Positions 18,308-26,658 of a stretch of DNA of 64,000 bases are shown here, piece by piece. Under the pieces are notes generated by a model, which did not search any database, had not been told where the DNA came from, and was given only the letters and a program-made list of their open reading frames with translations. The translations under genes and the position numbers were made by a program. This DNA is from Schaalia cardiffensis (GTDB lineage Bacteria; Actinomycetota; Actinomycetes; Actinomycetales; Actinomycetaceae): contig NZ_JAEKIA010000006.1 in NCBI RefSeq assembly GCF_016405145.1, positions 62,001-126,000 of the forward strand, read 5' to 3'. Every line of letters begins with the position of its first letter. Position 1 is the stretch's first letter.

Positions 18308-19368
18308 TGGATGGTCACCCGGTTTCGGAAGAGGAGCCAGATGTAGAGGGGGGCACCGATGAAGCCGGTGAGGATCGACAGGGGTATTTCAGCGGCGGAG
18401 AGGGTGCGCGCGAGGGTGTCGATCACGAGCATGAAGATCCCTCCGATGACGGCTGATACGGGCAGGAGGCGCGTGTTGTCGGGACCGGCAATGAGGCGGC
18501 CGATGTGCGGGACGACCAGGCCAACCCATCCGACCGTGCCTGAAATACAGACGGCGCATCCGGTCAGTGCGGTCGCGCAGACGATTGTGGTCAGGCGCGT
18601 CGAGCGGAGAGAGACGCCAAGGGATTGGGCCTGCTGGTCGCCCAGGGAAAGAAGGTTGACGCGCCAGCGCATGGCGAAGAGAACGAGCGCGGCCACCGAC
18701 ATGACGGGGGCGACCATCGCCACCTCGCTTCCCTTAATCTGCGAGAAGGACCCCATCATCCAGTAGGTGATGTCAGCGAGTTCCGTTTCCGGGTCTGCAA
18801 TGTACTTGAGCAGGCCGAGCGTGGAGTTCATCAGTCCAGCCACGATGACGCCGGAGAGAATGAGGGTCATCGTTGAAGTGTTGCGCAGCAGACGCGGAAT
18901 GAAGGTTGCGAGGGCGACCGCCGCGAGGCCAGTTGCGAGCGCCAGGATCTGCAAGGATGCGCGCCCGGTGTGCAGGAGGATCGCGCTTGCTGCGCCGACG
19001 CACGCGCCAGCCGACACTCCCAACAGGTCAGGGGAGACGAGGGGGTTGCGGAACACCCCCTGGTAGGTGGCACCGGAGAGCGCGAGGGCCGCTCCGACGC
19101 AGGCAGCCCCGAGGGTTCGGGGCAGGCGTACCTGGAGGATGACAGTTTCGACTGCGTGTGGCCACGTGACCTCCACGTGGATACCGGGGAGGGTACCGAT
19201 GAGGATACGCGCTACCGTCGGCGGGGATATCTGGTAGTTCCCCAGGCACATGGCGAGGACCCCCAGGGCGGCGAGGAGGAGGAATAGGGCGGCGACCAGT
19301 GGCCAGACGCGTTGTCGACCCATAGATGGTCTTTCTCTCTCGCCAGTCTCCTGGGAACCCTTCGTCAT
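18304..19368 (-). CDS. Iron/siderophore ABC transporter permease (FecCD family)
   Basis: 354 residues with about ten membrane segments. RLPRTLGAACVGAALALSGATYQGVFRNPL and PDLLGVSAGA are the signature blocks of FecCD/BtuC permeases, and VGWVGLVVPHIGR is the conserved block near the end of the fold. The ATG at 19368 is 7 bases from the binding-protein stop. ATG at 19323 (GRQRVWPL) is a shorter alternative. It forms the homodimeric channel for the imported iron complex. Single-permease systems of this kind are common in Gram-positive bacteria. Confidence 0.9.
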   Translation of the reverse strand: MTKGSQETGERERPSMGRQRVWPLVAALFLLLAALGVLAMCLGNYQISPPTVARILIGTLPGIHVEVTWPHAVETVILQVRLPRTLGAACVGAALALSGATYQGVFRNPLVSPDLLGVSAGACVGAASAILLHTGRASLQILALATGLAAVALATFIPRLLRNTSTMTLILSGVIVAGLMNSTLGLLKYIADPETELADITYWMMGSFSQIKGSEVAMVAPVMSVAALVLFAMRWRVNLLSLGDQQAQSLGVSLRSTRLTTIVCATALTGCAVCISGTVGWVGLVVPHIGRLIAGPDNTRLLPVSAVIGGIFMLVIDTLARTLSAAEIPLSILTGFIGAPLYIWLLFRNRVTIQ

Positions 19369-19375
19369 GGTCGTG

Positions 19376-20449
19376 TCACTCTGTGGGGAAGAGGATCGAC
19401 TGCAGATCCTCGTCGCTGGCGTCGTAGTGGTAGTAGGTCGAGTAGAAGTCGTAGGTGTACTTGTTCATGTCGACGTCGCCGAAGAGCTCGGGCTGGATGA
19501 CGGTCGCGGCCCACACGGGCTGCAGGACTTCGTCTGCGGAGCGTACACACCACACGAAGACACCCTTGGGGTTAACGTAGACGCGGTTGTTCTTGACGGC
19601 TTGGAGGTCTGCGAAACGCGAGTCGCTCATGTACTCCGTCTTGTGCGCAGCGTCGCGGGCGACGATAACCTCGGGATCCCAGGCGAGCAGGTCCTCGAGT
19701 GTGATGTCTTTGAAGGTGCCTTCGATGCCGTTTTCCGTCGCAACGTTGACGCCGCCGGCCATTTCGATCCAGTCGGTGACGATGCTCCCTGCGCCCTCGG
19801 TGTTGAGGGTGTTCTTCGCCGCGTAGAAGACGCGGGGGCGGTCTGCGGTTGCAATGGCGTCGGTGCGGCCCTTCACGAAGCTCATGTTCGTCTGGTAATC
19901 AGACACGAGGTTCGCGGCGATCTTCTGCGCGTCTCCGCCGAAGATCTCGCCCATGAGGGTCAGGCCGTCGATGACGTCTTGAGCGGACTTGAAGTTGCTC
20001 TGGACGGCGGGGATCCCGGCATCGATGAGGCTCTGCTGGGTCTTCTCGTCACCGACGAACACGACATCGGGAGCTGCAGCCAGCAGGGACTCCATGTTGA
20101 CGGATTCGCCGAAGATGTTCGGCAGGTCCGCGATCTGTGGATACAGCTTGAGCATCCACGGGTTCTTCTGGTTGGACGCAATCGCGGACACGTTCTTGTC
20201 CTGGACCCCCAGCATGAGGAAGGCCTCTTCCATCGCGGGGAAGGAGGCGGCGACCTTGTTGACGGTTGCGGGGATTTCGACCTCGACGCCGCGAAGGTCG
20301 GTGACGGTTCGGGTGCTTGCGCTGACTTGCTCGGAGGTACTTGAGGGATCCGACTGGGGAGCAGTCGTGTTGGTCGAGCATGCGGTCAGTGAGAATGCGA
20401 GGGCAATGCCCACGATGGGAGTGAGTCGACGTAAGAGTGTCATATTCAT
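19376..20449 (-). CDS. Iron/siderophore ABC transporter substrate-binding lipoprotein
   Basis: From ATG 20449 the protein has 357 residues. The N-terminus has a signal peptide ending in the lipobox LTAC, with the modifiable Cys at about residue 24, followed by a Ser/Thr linker. The mature part has VTDLRGVEVEIPATVNKV, typical of class III (FepB/BtuF/TroA) binding proteins, then FVGDEKT and the late WDPEVIVARDAAHK segment of haem or siderophore binders. Mature protein is tethered to the outer face of the membrane. A second ATG at 20443 is equally possible. An upstream TATAAT and dyad lie at 20509-20534. Confidence 0.88.
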   Translation of the reverse strand: MNMTLLRRLTPIVGIALAFSLTACSTNTTAPQSDPSSTSEQVSASTRTVTDLRGVEVEIPATVNKVAASFPAMEEAFLMLGVQDKNVSAIASNQKNPWMLKLYPQIADLPNIFGESVNMESLLAAAPDVVFVGDEKTQQSLIDAGIPAVQSNFKSAQDVIDGLTLMGEIFGGDAQKIAANLVSDYQTNMSFVKGRTDAIATADRPRVFYAAKNTLNTEGAGSIVTDWIEMAGGVNVATENGIEGTFKDITLEDLLAWDPEVIVARDAAHKTEYMSDSRFADLQAVKNNRVYVNPKGVFVWCVRSADEVLQPVWAATVIQPELFGDVDMNKYTYDFYSTYYHYDASDEDLQSILFPTE

Positions 20450-20508
20450 CCGTTCTTCAGCTGCGGGGCGACGGTGGAGCATCGGGTTGTTCCACGAAGA
20501 TGCCCAAA

Positions 20509-20534
20509 ATGATGGGGTGTGCCCCGTCATTATA
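20509..20534 (-). promoter_or_regulatory. Promoter -10 and overlapping dyad upstream of the iron transporter
   Basis: On the minus strand a perfect TATAAT (20534-20529) overlaps ATGACGGGG-caca-CCCCATCAT (20530-20509), an inverted repeat with one mismatch. The -10 is about 80 bases before the binding-protein start. A dyad over a promoter is a plausible repressor site. It does not resemble the standard IdeR/DtxR box. Confidence 0.5.
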
Positions 20535-21070
20535 GGAAGTTTGGGAAGAAAATAGAGGGAAGTGGCAGGTGTTTTCTCTTGGTGGCGATGTTCGGGCCTG
20601 CGTGTGTCCTTCGCAGATCCGCCAGAGTTCGTGTGTTTAAGCCCTCAAGGCTTGAGAGCAGGGGCGAGCTCAACAGGTGTGATAGCGTCGGTGTGCTTGT
20701 GCTCGTTTTCCCCTCCAAAATGCTGTCTGCGGGTGGAGGGTGGTTCGAGGCCGGGGGTGGTTGCTCGAGGTACCTGGTTTGCTCTGCTGATGTTGATGGT
20801 GGTTCGAGGTGGAGGGTGCTTCGAGGTTGCGGGAGGGTGGTTCGAGGTGGAGGGTGCTTCGAGGTTGCGGGAGGTGGCTTGAGGTCGGGGGGATCGAGGG
20901 GACGGCGGCTTGATCTTGGAGTGGGGGGGGTCTAAGGGGAGTGGAGGGGGAGCCTAAGGCGAAGCTGGGAGTGACTTGGACCCAAGCTCGCCTATCCGAG
21001 CGGTGTTCCGCATAGCGGCGTCCGCTTGGCGGGTGTCGTCAACCCCTCCTTTGGTGACCCGTTCGGGTGT
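20535..21070. repeat. Repeat-rich intergenic stretch, including a 38-bp tandem duplication
   Basis: At 20803-20878 a 38-base unit beginning TTCGAGGTGGAGGGTGCTTC occurs twice in tandem, and partial units (GGTTCGAGG, GGGTGG) surround it. No coding signal stands out. The stretch is G-rich on the plus strand. Confidence 0.7.
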
Positions 21071-21414
21071 GGCTGTCCACAACTCGAGCGCTATCTGTCG
21101 ACTCAAGAAAGAAACCCCAGGTCAAGGTTTGAATCGTCGGACTTGTGGACGCTCGGTGTCCGACTTGTGACCCAATCCGGGGCTTGGTGTTCGACTGTCC
21201 AGCGGGGTTTTCCGGTTTGTTGGTTTTTCTCAACTCCCTTGTGCGTGAGTGAGGGATCGTCAAAGCGTGACAGTCTGACAGCGTGACGGCCTGACGGCCT
21301 GACGGCGTGAGTGGAGGGGATAACGATGTGTGGAGGGGGTATATCCCCTCCACTTGTCGTCAACCCCTCCTTTTTCGGGTCGTCAAGCACCCAGCTCTCG
21401 CCAAACCCTCCTCT
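21071..21414 (+). repeat. ~340-bp dispersed direct repeat, copy B (contains palindromic box copy 3)
   Basis: The partner of 16765-17102, in the same orientation. The palindromic box lies at 21310-21374. The two copies bracket the iron ABC operon. The remaining ~130 bases to the next gene contain AAGATG..GTGGCTC short repeats only. Confidence 0.85.
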
Positions 21415-21543
21415 TCTGAGGCAAGTTGGGGCTTATGAGGCAGGTTGGGGCACAAGGTCAAAGATGTTGTGGCTCAAGAACGAAGATGCTGTGGCTCGAG
21501 GTCGAAGATGAGGATGGCGCGGCCGACCCGGCAGAGGGCGCCT

Positions 21544-22851
21544 TCACAGGACCTTCGGCACGGACACATCCAATACGCCCTGATCAACGCGCACGTGCAC
21601 AGTCGTAGCCGTCCCCACAGGATCGCCGTCAACTTGCACAGTCTGCGGTGTTTGCGCGCAGACGGACACCCCCTCGGCCTGGCGGAAGTGAATCTGCCCG
21701 GTCGAATTGGCCAGGTTGAAGGCCTTGAGGCCGAGCCTTTGGAAGAGGATCTTCCACGACAGATCCGCCCACCCGAGTAGGCCCGCCTGAGTGTCGACCG
21801 CGATCACATCGAGAAGGCCATCATCCAGGCGCGCCCCCGGAGCAAGAGTCACGTACGGAAGATCCCCGCAGTTCGCGAACATGAGGGACTTCGATTCGAT
21901 CCACGCCATTTCCTGCGCCGGCGCGTTCGCAAGCTCTTCGCCCTCGAGAATCGCCGAGGTCGACACGACCCTGCTGGAGGCCTCGGAAGCAGGCGCATCG
22001 CCGACAGGGTCATCAGCCGGACGGGGGCGACGCAAAATCACGCGCATCCCGGTGCGCGCTGTGGTCATGGCCCCCAGGGCGGCAATGACGTAGGCGACCC
22101 AGCCGATGTGCTTCTTCAACTCGGAGTCCGTCTTCGCCATGGTCTCCCCGTCGAAACCGAGGCCGGAGATCACGACGAAGGAGTACTCGTTCGTTGAAGG
22201 AAGGGACTCGGGCTCAGGCAGCTCAATCCCCTCATCGACGCGCAGACAAGTGCGGGCGGCTCGCACCAACATGCCCTCTGCGGGCAGGGAGGACGGCTCT
22301 TCAACACCATCGACTCTCAGCCACCCGCAGTCCACAAGACGATGCTCATTGCCGAGGGCGACCCGCACAGCCGCTGGTACATCATCGATTGGAAGCTCGA
22401 GATTTCGCGCGAGAAGATTACCGGTTCCCACGGGGATGACGCCCATGCGGATCCCCATTCCGGCAAGGCCTGCCGCGACCGCGCGAACGGTCCCGTCACC
22501 ACCGGCTGCGATCACAAGAGAAGCGCCGAGGGCGACCGCACGAAGAGCCTGACCGGTGCCGGGGTCTTCGACGCTGGTTTCACACCATTGGACTTGGGGG
22601 ACCCCCATTTCCTCAGCAGTTTTTTCGACCTGCGCTTTGAAAGCATTGAGGTCCGCGTGCTTCGAGGGATTGACGATCACCCACGGCCTCGTGCATCCGC
22701 ACTCAGGATCCATCGCAGGTGCGGGAGTGAGCATCGCCTCGCGACGAACCCTGCGCCTGGCGTACTGGGCGAGGAGAAGACGAATCATCCACGCAAAGGC
22801 GATGAGGATGACGAGAAGGAAGGCCACGAGGATCCAGGTCTCCAGAGTCAT
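21544..22851 (-). CDS. Diacylglycerol/lipid kinase family protein
   Basis: 435 residues. An N-terminal membrane helix (about 5-30) precedes a DAGK catalytic domain: VIVNPSKHADL, the nucleotide-binding loop AAGGDGTVRAVAAGLA, and IPVGTGNLLARNLELP. These are the GGDGT and P-x-GTGN motifs of the DgkB/YegS/LCB5 family. The C-terminal half ends with VQVDGDPVG, also conserved. It phosphorylates a lipid such as diacylglycerol at the membrane, helping recycle lipid during envelope synthesis. TAATCT lies exactly six bases before the ATG with no Shine-Dalgarno, so it is probably leaderless. A lipid other than diacylglycerol is possible. Confidence 0.87.
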   Translation of the reverse strand: MTLETWILVAFLLVILIAFAWMIRLLLAQYARRRVRREAMLTPAPAMDPECGCTRPWVIVNPSKHADLNAFKAQVEKTAEEMGVPQVQWCETSVEDPGTGQALRAVALGASLVIAAGGDGTVRAVAAGLAGMGIRMGVIPVGTGNLLARNLELPIDDVPAAVRVALGNEHRLVDCGWLRVDGVEEPSSLPAEGMLVRAARTCLRVDEGIELPEPESLPSTNEYSFVVISGLGFDGETMAKTDSELKKHIGWVAYVIAALGAMTTARTGMRVILRRPRPADDPVGDAPASEASSRVVSTSAILEGEELANAPAQEMAWIESKSLMFANCGDLPYVTLAPGARLDDGLLDVIAVDTQAGLLGWADLSWKILFQRLGLKAFNLANSTGQIHFRQAEGVSVCAQTPQTVQVDGDPVGTATTVHVRVDQGVLDVSVPKVL

Positions 22852-23081
22852 GCTGCCAGATTATCTGCCGTCCGGTGGGAGCGTTGGGCTCATGCAGGAT
22901 GCAATGGTGCTGAGCAGAGTGAGCGCTTGCGCGATTGCCCGTAGGCGTGCTGGGGGTGGAGGAATGGATTGCGGTGCCCTGGAGGTGAACTCTTGTCCTG
23001 TTGAGTCGGAGGCGATAGGCTCAATTCACTCAAAACGATCAATTCGCGCAAATCGATTGTGAAAGGAGTTGTGGACTTCCG

Positions 23082-23564
23082 ATGCCAACTCATGAGAGTA
23101 CCTACCTGCCTGAAGAGCTTGTCACCCAGCGTTTCGCAAAGATGGTTGAAGCCCTTGAGGAGGAGCCGGGCGAAGCGTGTCTGCTTGTCGGGGGAAAACG
23201 AATCGAATTGACGAAGGAGATGGCTGATATCCTCACCGCGGTCGCCCGAGCAATGGAACGGGGACTCGCAGTGAGCGTCGTTCCGCAGAATACGCGAATG
23301 ACGACGCAGGAGGCCGCTGACTTCCTCGGAATGTCCAGATCAACCCTCGTGAGGATGCTCGAAGCCGGAGAGATCCCCTTCGAGAAGGTGAGACGTCATC
23401 GTCGACTTTTGCTTTCTGATGTACTCGAATACAGGGAACGACAGCGCAGATGCGCGAACGAGGCGCTTGCGGACATGGTTGCCGACGGGCAAGCGATGGG
23501 AGCCTACGACATCGATCCTGCTGAAGCGCGTCGTGCCCTCGCGAGGATTCGAGCGGGGGAATGA
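23082..23564 (+). CDS. Helix-turn-helix (excisionase-type) antitoxin of a PIN-domain toxin-antitoxin module
   Basis: 160 residues. The C-terminal half has MTTQEAADFLGMSRSTLVRMLEAGEIPFEKVRRHRRL, a MerR/excisionase-type winged helix that binds DNA. The N-terminal half (EELVTQRFAKMVEALEEEPG) is helical and resembles the region before this domain in antitoxins paired with PIN toxins. An AAAGGAG Shine-Dalgarno precedes the ATG. The PIN gene begins four bases after its stop, the usual layout. It probably represses its own operon. The partner toxin is interrupted by a stop codon. Confidence 0.78.
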   Translation: MPTHESTYLPEELVTQRFAKMVEALEEEPGEACLLVGGKRIELTKEMADILTAVARAMERGLAVSVVPQNTRMTTQEAADFLGMSRSTLVRMLEAGEIPFEKVRRHRRLLLSDVLEYRERQRRCANEALADMVADGQAMGAYDIDPAEARRALARIRAGE

Positions 23565-23567
23565 TGT

Positions 23568-24152
23568 ATGGCTTTCTCGGCTCTCCTTGACGCTTGTGTT
23601 CTGGTGCCGAGCACTCTTCGTGACCTGCTTTTGGAGTTGGGCACGACGAACGTATATCGGCCCCTGTAAAGCGAGCGGATCGAAGATGAAATGACGAGGA
23701 CGATTCTTCGCTTGAGCGAGAAACGAGGGCGTGATGCTCAGGAATCAAGGGAATACGTCAAACGCCTGACAAAGCAGATGAATGCGGCACTGCCTGATGC
23801 CAAAATCGCGGATTGGGAAGAGTTTGAACATCAGGTTCCCCAAGGTCCCGATCCGAATGACCGACATGTTGTCGCGGCGGCAATTGCCGGACGCGCCGAC
23901 GTTATCGTGACCTTCAATATCAACGATTTTCCCGAGTCGTTTGTGCCGCGTGAACTCGACGTACTCCATCCCGACGAGTTCCTCCTCGACCTGCTCGATC
24001 TGAATCCTCGGCTTGTCCAGGATTCTGTGAAAGTGATCGTTACTCGAAGCGGCCGAAAGGGCCCGAAATGGGGGTTCGGAGATCTTCTCGAGCGCCTTGA
24101 ACGCGAGGAAGTGTCGAGATTTGCAGCCGAGATGCGGCAATTGCTTACTTGA
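23568..24152 (+). pseudogene. PIN-domain toxin interrupted by an in-frame TAA
   Basis: From ATG 23568 the frame reads MAFSALLDACVLVPSTLRDLL, the start of a PIN domain with the first catalytic Asp, then NVYRPL and TAA at 23667-23669. The same frame continues without other stops to 24152: SERIEDEMTRTIL, DPNDRHVVAAA (catalytic NDRHV), VTFNINDFP (the last acidic pair). So one nonsense codon splits an otherwise intact 195-codon gene. PIN toxins are Mg-dependent RNases. A restart at ATG 23691 would make a 153-residue protein lacking the first strand and catalytic Asp. Readthrough or a sequencing error cannot be excluded. Confidence 0.85.
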
Positions 24153-24311
24153 GAGCAAGCAAGGATAGGGTCGCTTTTCGAGGGGCCCTAGGTTTTCAAG
24201 GAGCCCCTCAGCAGGAAGTCAACACGCGTTTGCGTGATTGTGCCGCTTCCTTAAGAACAAGCGCCTGGGCCGCGACGATCACTCGGTGCCCGACTGGCTT
24301 AGGATTGCGCC

Positions 24312-25586
24312 ATGATCGATATTCGCGCACTCCGTGAGAACCCCGAACCCGCACGCGTCTCCCAGCGCGCTCGCGGCGGCGACGTCGAACTCGTCGACCG
24401 CATTCTCGAGGCCGACGCGCTTCGCCGCACCAGCCTTCAGGAATTCGAGTCGCTCCGCGCCTCTCAAAAGGAGATCTCGAAATCGGTCGGCAAGGCCTCG
24501 AAGGAAGAACGCCCCGCGATTCTCGCGAAAGCGAAAGAGCTCGCTGAGCAGGTGAAGGCCTTGGAGGCGCGCGCGAACGAGGCTGATGCTGAGGCTGAGC
24601 GTCTCGCCCGCCTCCTGCCGAACCTCGTCCTCGACGGCGTGCCCGTCGGAGGTGAAGAGGACTTCGTGGTCCTGCGCCACGAGGGTCCGGCGATCAGGGA
24701 TTTTACGGCCGAGGGTTTTGAGCCCGCTGATCATCTCGCCATCGGTGAGGGCCTCGACGCGATCGACACGAAGCGCGGTGCGAAAGTCTCGGGTGCCCGT
24801 TTCTACTACCTCAAGGGAATTGGCGCCCGCCTGGAGTTGGCGCTCATGACGATGGCCCTCGACCAGGCCCTCGCAGCGGGCTTCGTCCCGATGATGACCC
24901 CGACCCTCGTGACCCCGCAGGTGATGGGCGGTACCGGCTTCCTCAACGAGCATTCGGAGGAGATTTACTACCTGCCTGCTGACGACCTTTACCTCACGGG
25001 CACTTCCGAGGTCGCCCTCGCCGGCTATCACAGCGATGAAATCCTCGACCTGTCTGCGGGTCCGAAGCGATACCTCGGCTGGTCGACCTGCTACCGCCGC
25101 GAAGCAGGTTCAGCGGGCAAGGACACGCGTGGCATCATCCGCGTACATCAGTTCAACAAGGCTGAAATGTTCTCCTACTGCCGCCCTGAAGAGGCCGCCG
25201 AAGAGCACGAGCGCTTCCTCGCCTGGGAAGAGGAGATGCTCCGCAAGGTCGAATTGCCTTACCGGGTCATTGACACGGCGGCAGGTGATCTTGGCACCTC
25301 CGCCGCCAGGAAGTTCGATTGCGAGGCGTGGCTGCCCACCCAGTCGCGGTACATGGAGGTCACCTCGACCTCGAATTGCACGACATTCCAGGCCCGTCGT
25401 CTCGGCGTTCGCGAGCGCCGCGAGGACGGCATGTTCCCGGTCGCAACCCTCAACGGCACGCTGGCGACGACCCGTTGGCTCGTCGCGATCCTTGAGAACC
25501 ACCAGCTCGCCGATGGGTCGCTTCGTGTTCCCGAGGCCCTGCGCCCCTATCTTGGCGGGCTTGAAGTCCTCGAACCCGTCAAGTGA
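24312..25586 (+). CDS. serS: Seryl-tRNA synthetase
   Basis: Charges tRNA-Ser with serine. 424 residues, the usual length. The N-terminal [12 protein letters not shown] and following heptad helices form the tRNA-binding coiled-coil arm, with [11 protein letters not shown] in its loop region. Class II motif 2 is seen in [28 protein letters not shown], and motif 3 in [26 protein letters not shown] lies exactly six bases before the ATG with no Shine-Dalgarno, indicating a leaderless transcript. The HAD phosphatase gene overlaps its stop by four bases. Confidence 0.97.
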   Translation: MIDIRALRENPEPARVSQRARGGDVELVDRILEADALRRTSLQEFESLRASQKEISKSVGKASKEERPAILAKAKELAEQVKALEARANEADAEAERLARLLPNLVLDGVPVGGEEDFVVLRHEGPAIRDFTAEGFEPADHLAIGEGLDAIDTKRGAKVSGARFYYLKGIGARLELALMTMALDQALAAGFVPMMTPTLVTPQVMGGTGFLNEHSEEIYYLPADDLYLTGTSEVALAGYHSDEILDLSAGPKRYLGWSTCYRREAGSAGKDTRGIIRVHQFNKAEMFSYCRPEEAAEEHERFLAWEEEMLRKVELPYRVIDTAAGDLGTSAARKFDCEAWLPTQSRYMEVTSTSNCTTFQARRLGVRERREDGMFPVATLNGTLATTRWLVAILENHQLADGSLRVPEALRPYLGGLEVLEPVK

Positions 25587-26509
25587 GCGGCATGGAGCCG
25601 ATCCTGAACCTCGTGTCGCCGCCCCCATCAGGGGAAGAACCGATCCCCTTCGAGACCTTGGTCGAAGCGGCGCGCCTCGCCCTGCCCGCCGACATGCCGA
25701 AGGATCCTACGAAAATCCTCGTTGCAGTGGATCTGGATGGGACGGTGCTCCTCCCCTCGGGACCTTCGCCTCGCGTTCGCGAAATGATGGCCGAGGCCGA
25801 CCGTGCAGGCCTTCAAACGGTGGTCGCGACCGGCCGTTCTTTCGAAGCGACCGCTCCTGTCCTTCATCAACTCGGCGACCCTCAAGGGTGGACGATCTGC
25901 TCGAATGGCGCGGTGAGCGTCCAATTCGACGCGCGTCAAGGCGTGGTGTCCTCGAGAATCCGTACTTTCGACCCGACGGACCTCATTGACCTCGTCTTAG
26001 AGGGGATCCCTGATGCGCTGATCGGATTGGAAGTGTCCGATTGTTTCTTGCTGTCGGGTGGTTTCCCTCCAGGCGAGTTCATCGAGACTCACCGCGTCCA
26101 TCCGGTCGAAGAACTGCGCGGCAAGGAGACGATCAAGCTCGTCATTCGCGCTCCAGAAATGGACCGAGATGACTTCCAGGACCTGGTCGATGAACTCGGC
26201 ATCTCCGAGCGCTACGAGTGTTCGGTCGGCTGGACGAGCTGGGCGGATGTCTTGCCGCTTGGTGTCACCAAGGCCAGCGGTTTGCATGAACTCGCCGAGA
26301 CCCTCGGGATCGGAAGGGCCGGAACCGTCGCGATCGGTGATGGCACGAATGACGTTCCGATGATCCGATGGGCGAACTTCGGCGTCGTCATGGGTGGTGC
26401 TGCGGACAACATCAAGGCAGAGGGCGATCACGTGACCGGTGCTGTGGAGAACGACGGAGCTGCGGCCGTGATCCGCGCGGTGCTCGACCATTGCGGGCTC
26501 GCACGCTGA
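25583..26509 (+). CDS. HAD-superfamily hydrolase, Cof/YbiV type
   Basis: 308 residues. HAD motif I is [17 protein letters not shown] (Asp nucleophile and the +2 Asp), motif [12 protein letters not shown], and motif [26 protein letters not shown], with [11 protein letters not shown] supplying the conserved Lys. The large central region is the C2-type cap of Cof-like sugar-phosphate or flavin phosphatases. The GTG at 25583 overlaps the serS stop, and ATG 25592 is an alternative start. The serS-HAD pairing is frequent in actinobacteria. Its substrate is unknown. After the stop, CGCTGAxxTC repeats occur with TGA at 26507, 26528 and 26549. Confidence 0.88.
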   Translation: MSGMEPILNLVSPPPSGEEPIPFETLVEAARLALPADMPKDPTKILVAVDLDGTVLLPSGPSPRVREMMAEADRAGLQTVVATGRSFEATAPVLHQLGDPQGWTICSNGAVSVQFDARQGVVSSRIRTFDPTDLIDLVLEGIPDALIGLEVSDCFLLSGGFPPGEFIETHRVHPVEELRGKETIKLVIRAPEMDRDDFQDLVDELGISERYECSVGWTSWADVLPLGVTKASGLHELAETLGIGRAGTVAIGDGTNDVPMIRWANFGVVMGGAADNIKAEGDHVTGAVENDGAAAVIRAVLDHCGLAR

Positions 26510-26658
26510 ACTCGTTGCTGATTCCGCTGAGCTCAGCGCTCATACCGCTGAGTTCAGCGCCGCTTTCGCGATGAGGACAGGCCGCGAATCGGTGGCCAAG
26601 ACGAGGCTCGCAGTGGCAGAATCTCGGGGGGAAGCGCCAAGGACGGAAGGACCCCGAG

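Noticed and set aside
23667-23669. Recoding of the internal stop in the PIN gene as selenocysteine
   Set aside because: The codon is TAA, not TGA, and no SECIS-like hairpin is seen, so decay is simpler.
24153-24311. T-box leader upstream of serS
   Set aside because: No Stem I elements or T-box sequence TGGNACC are visible, and the serS start is better explained as leaderless.
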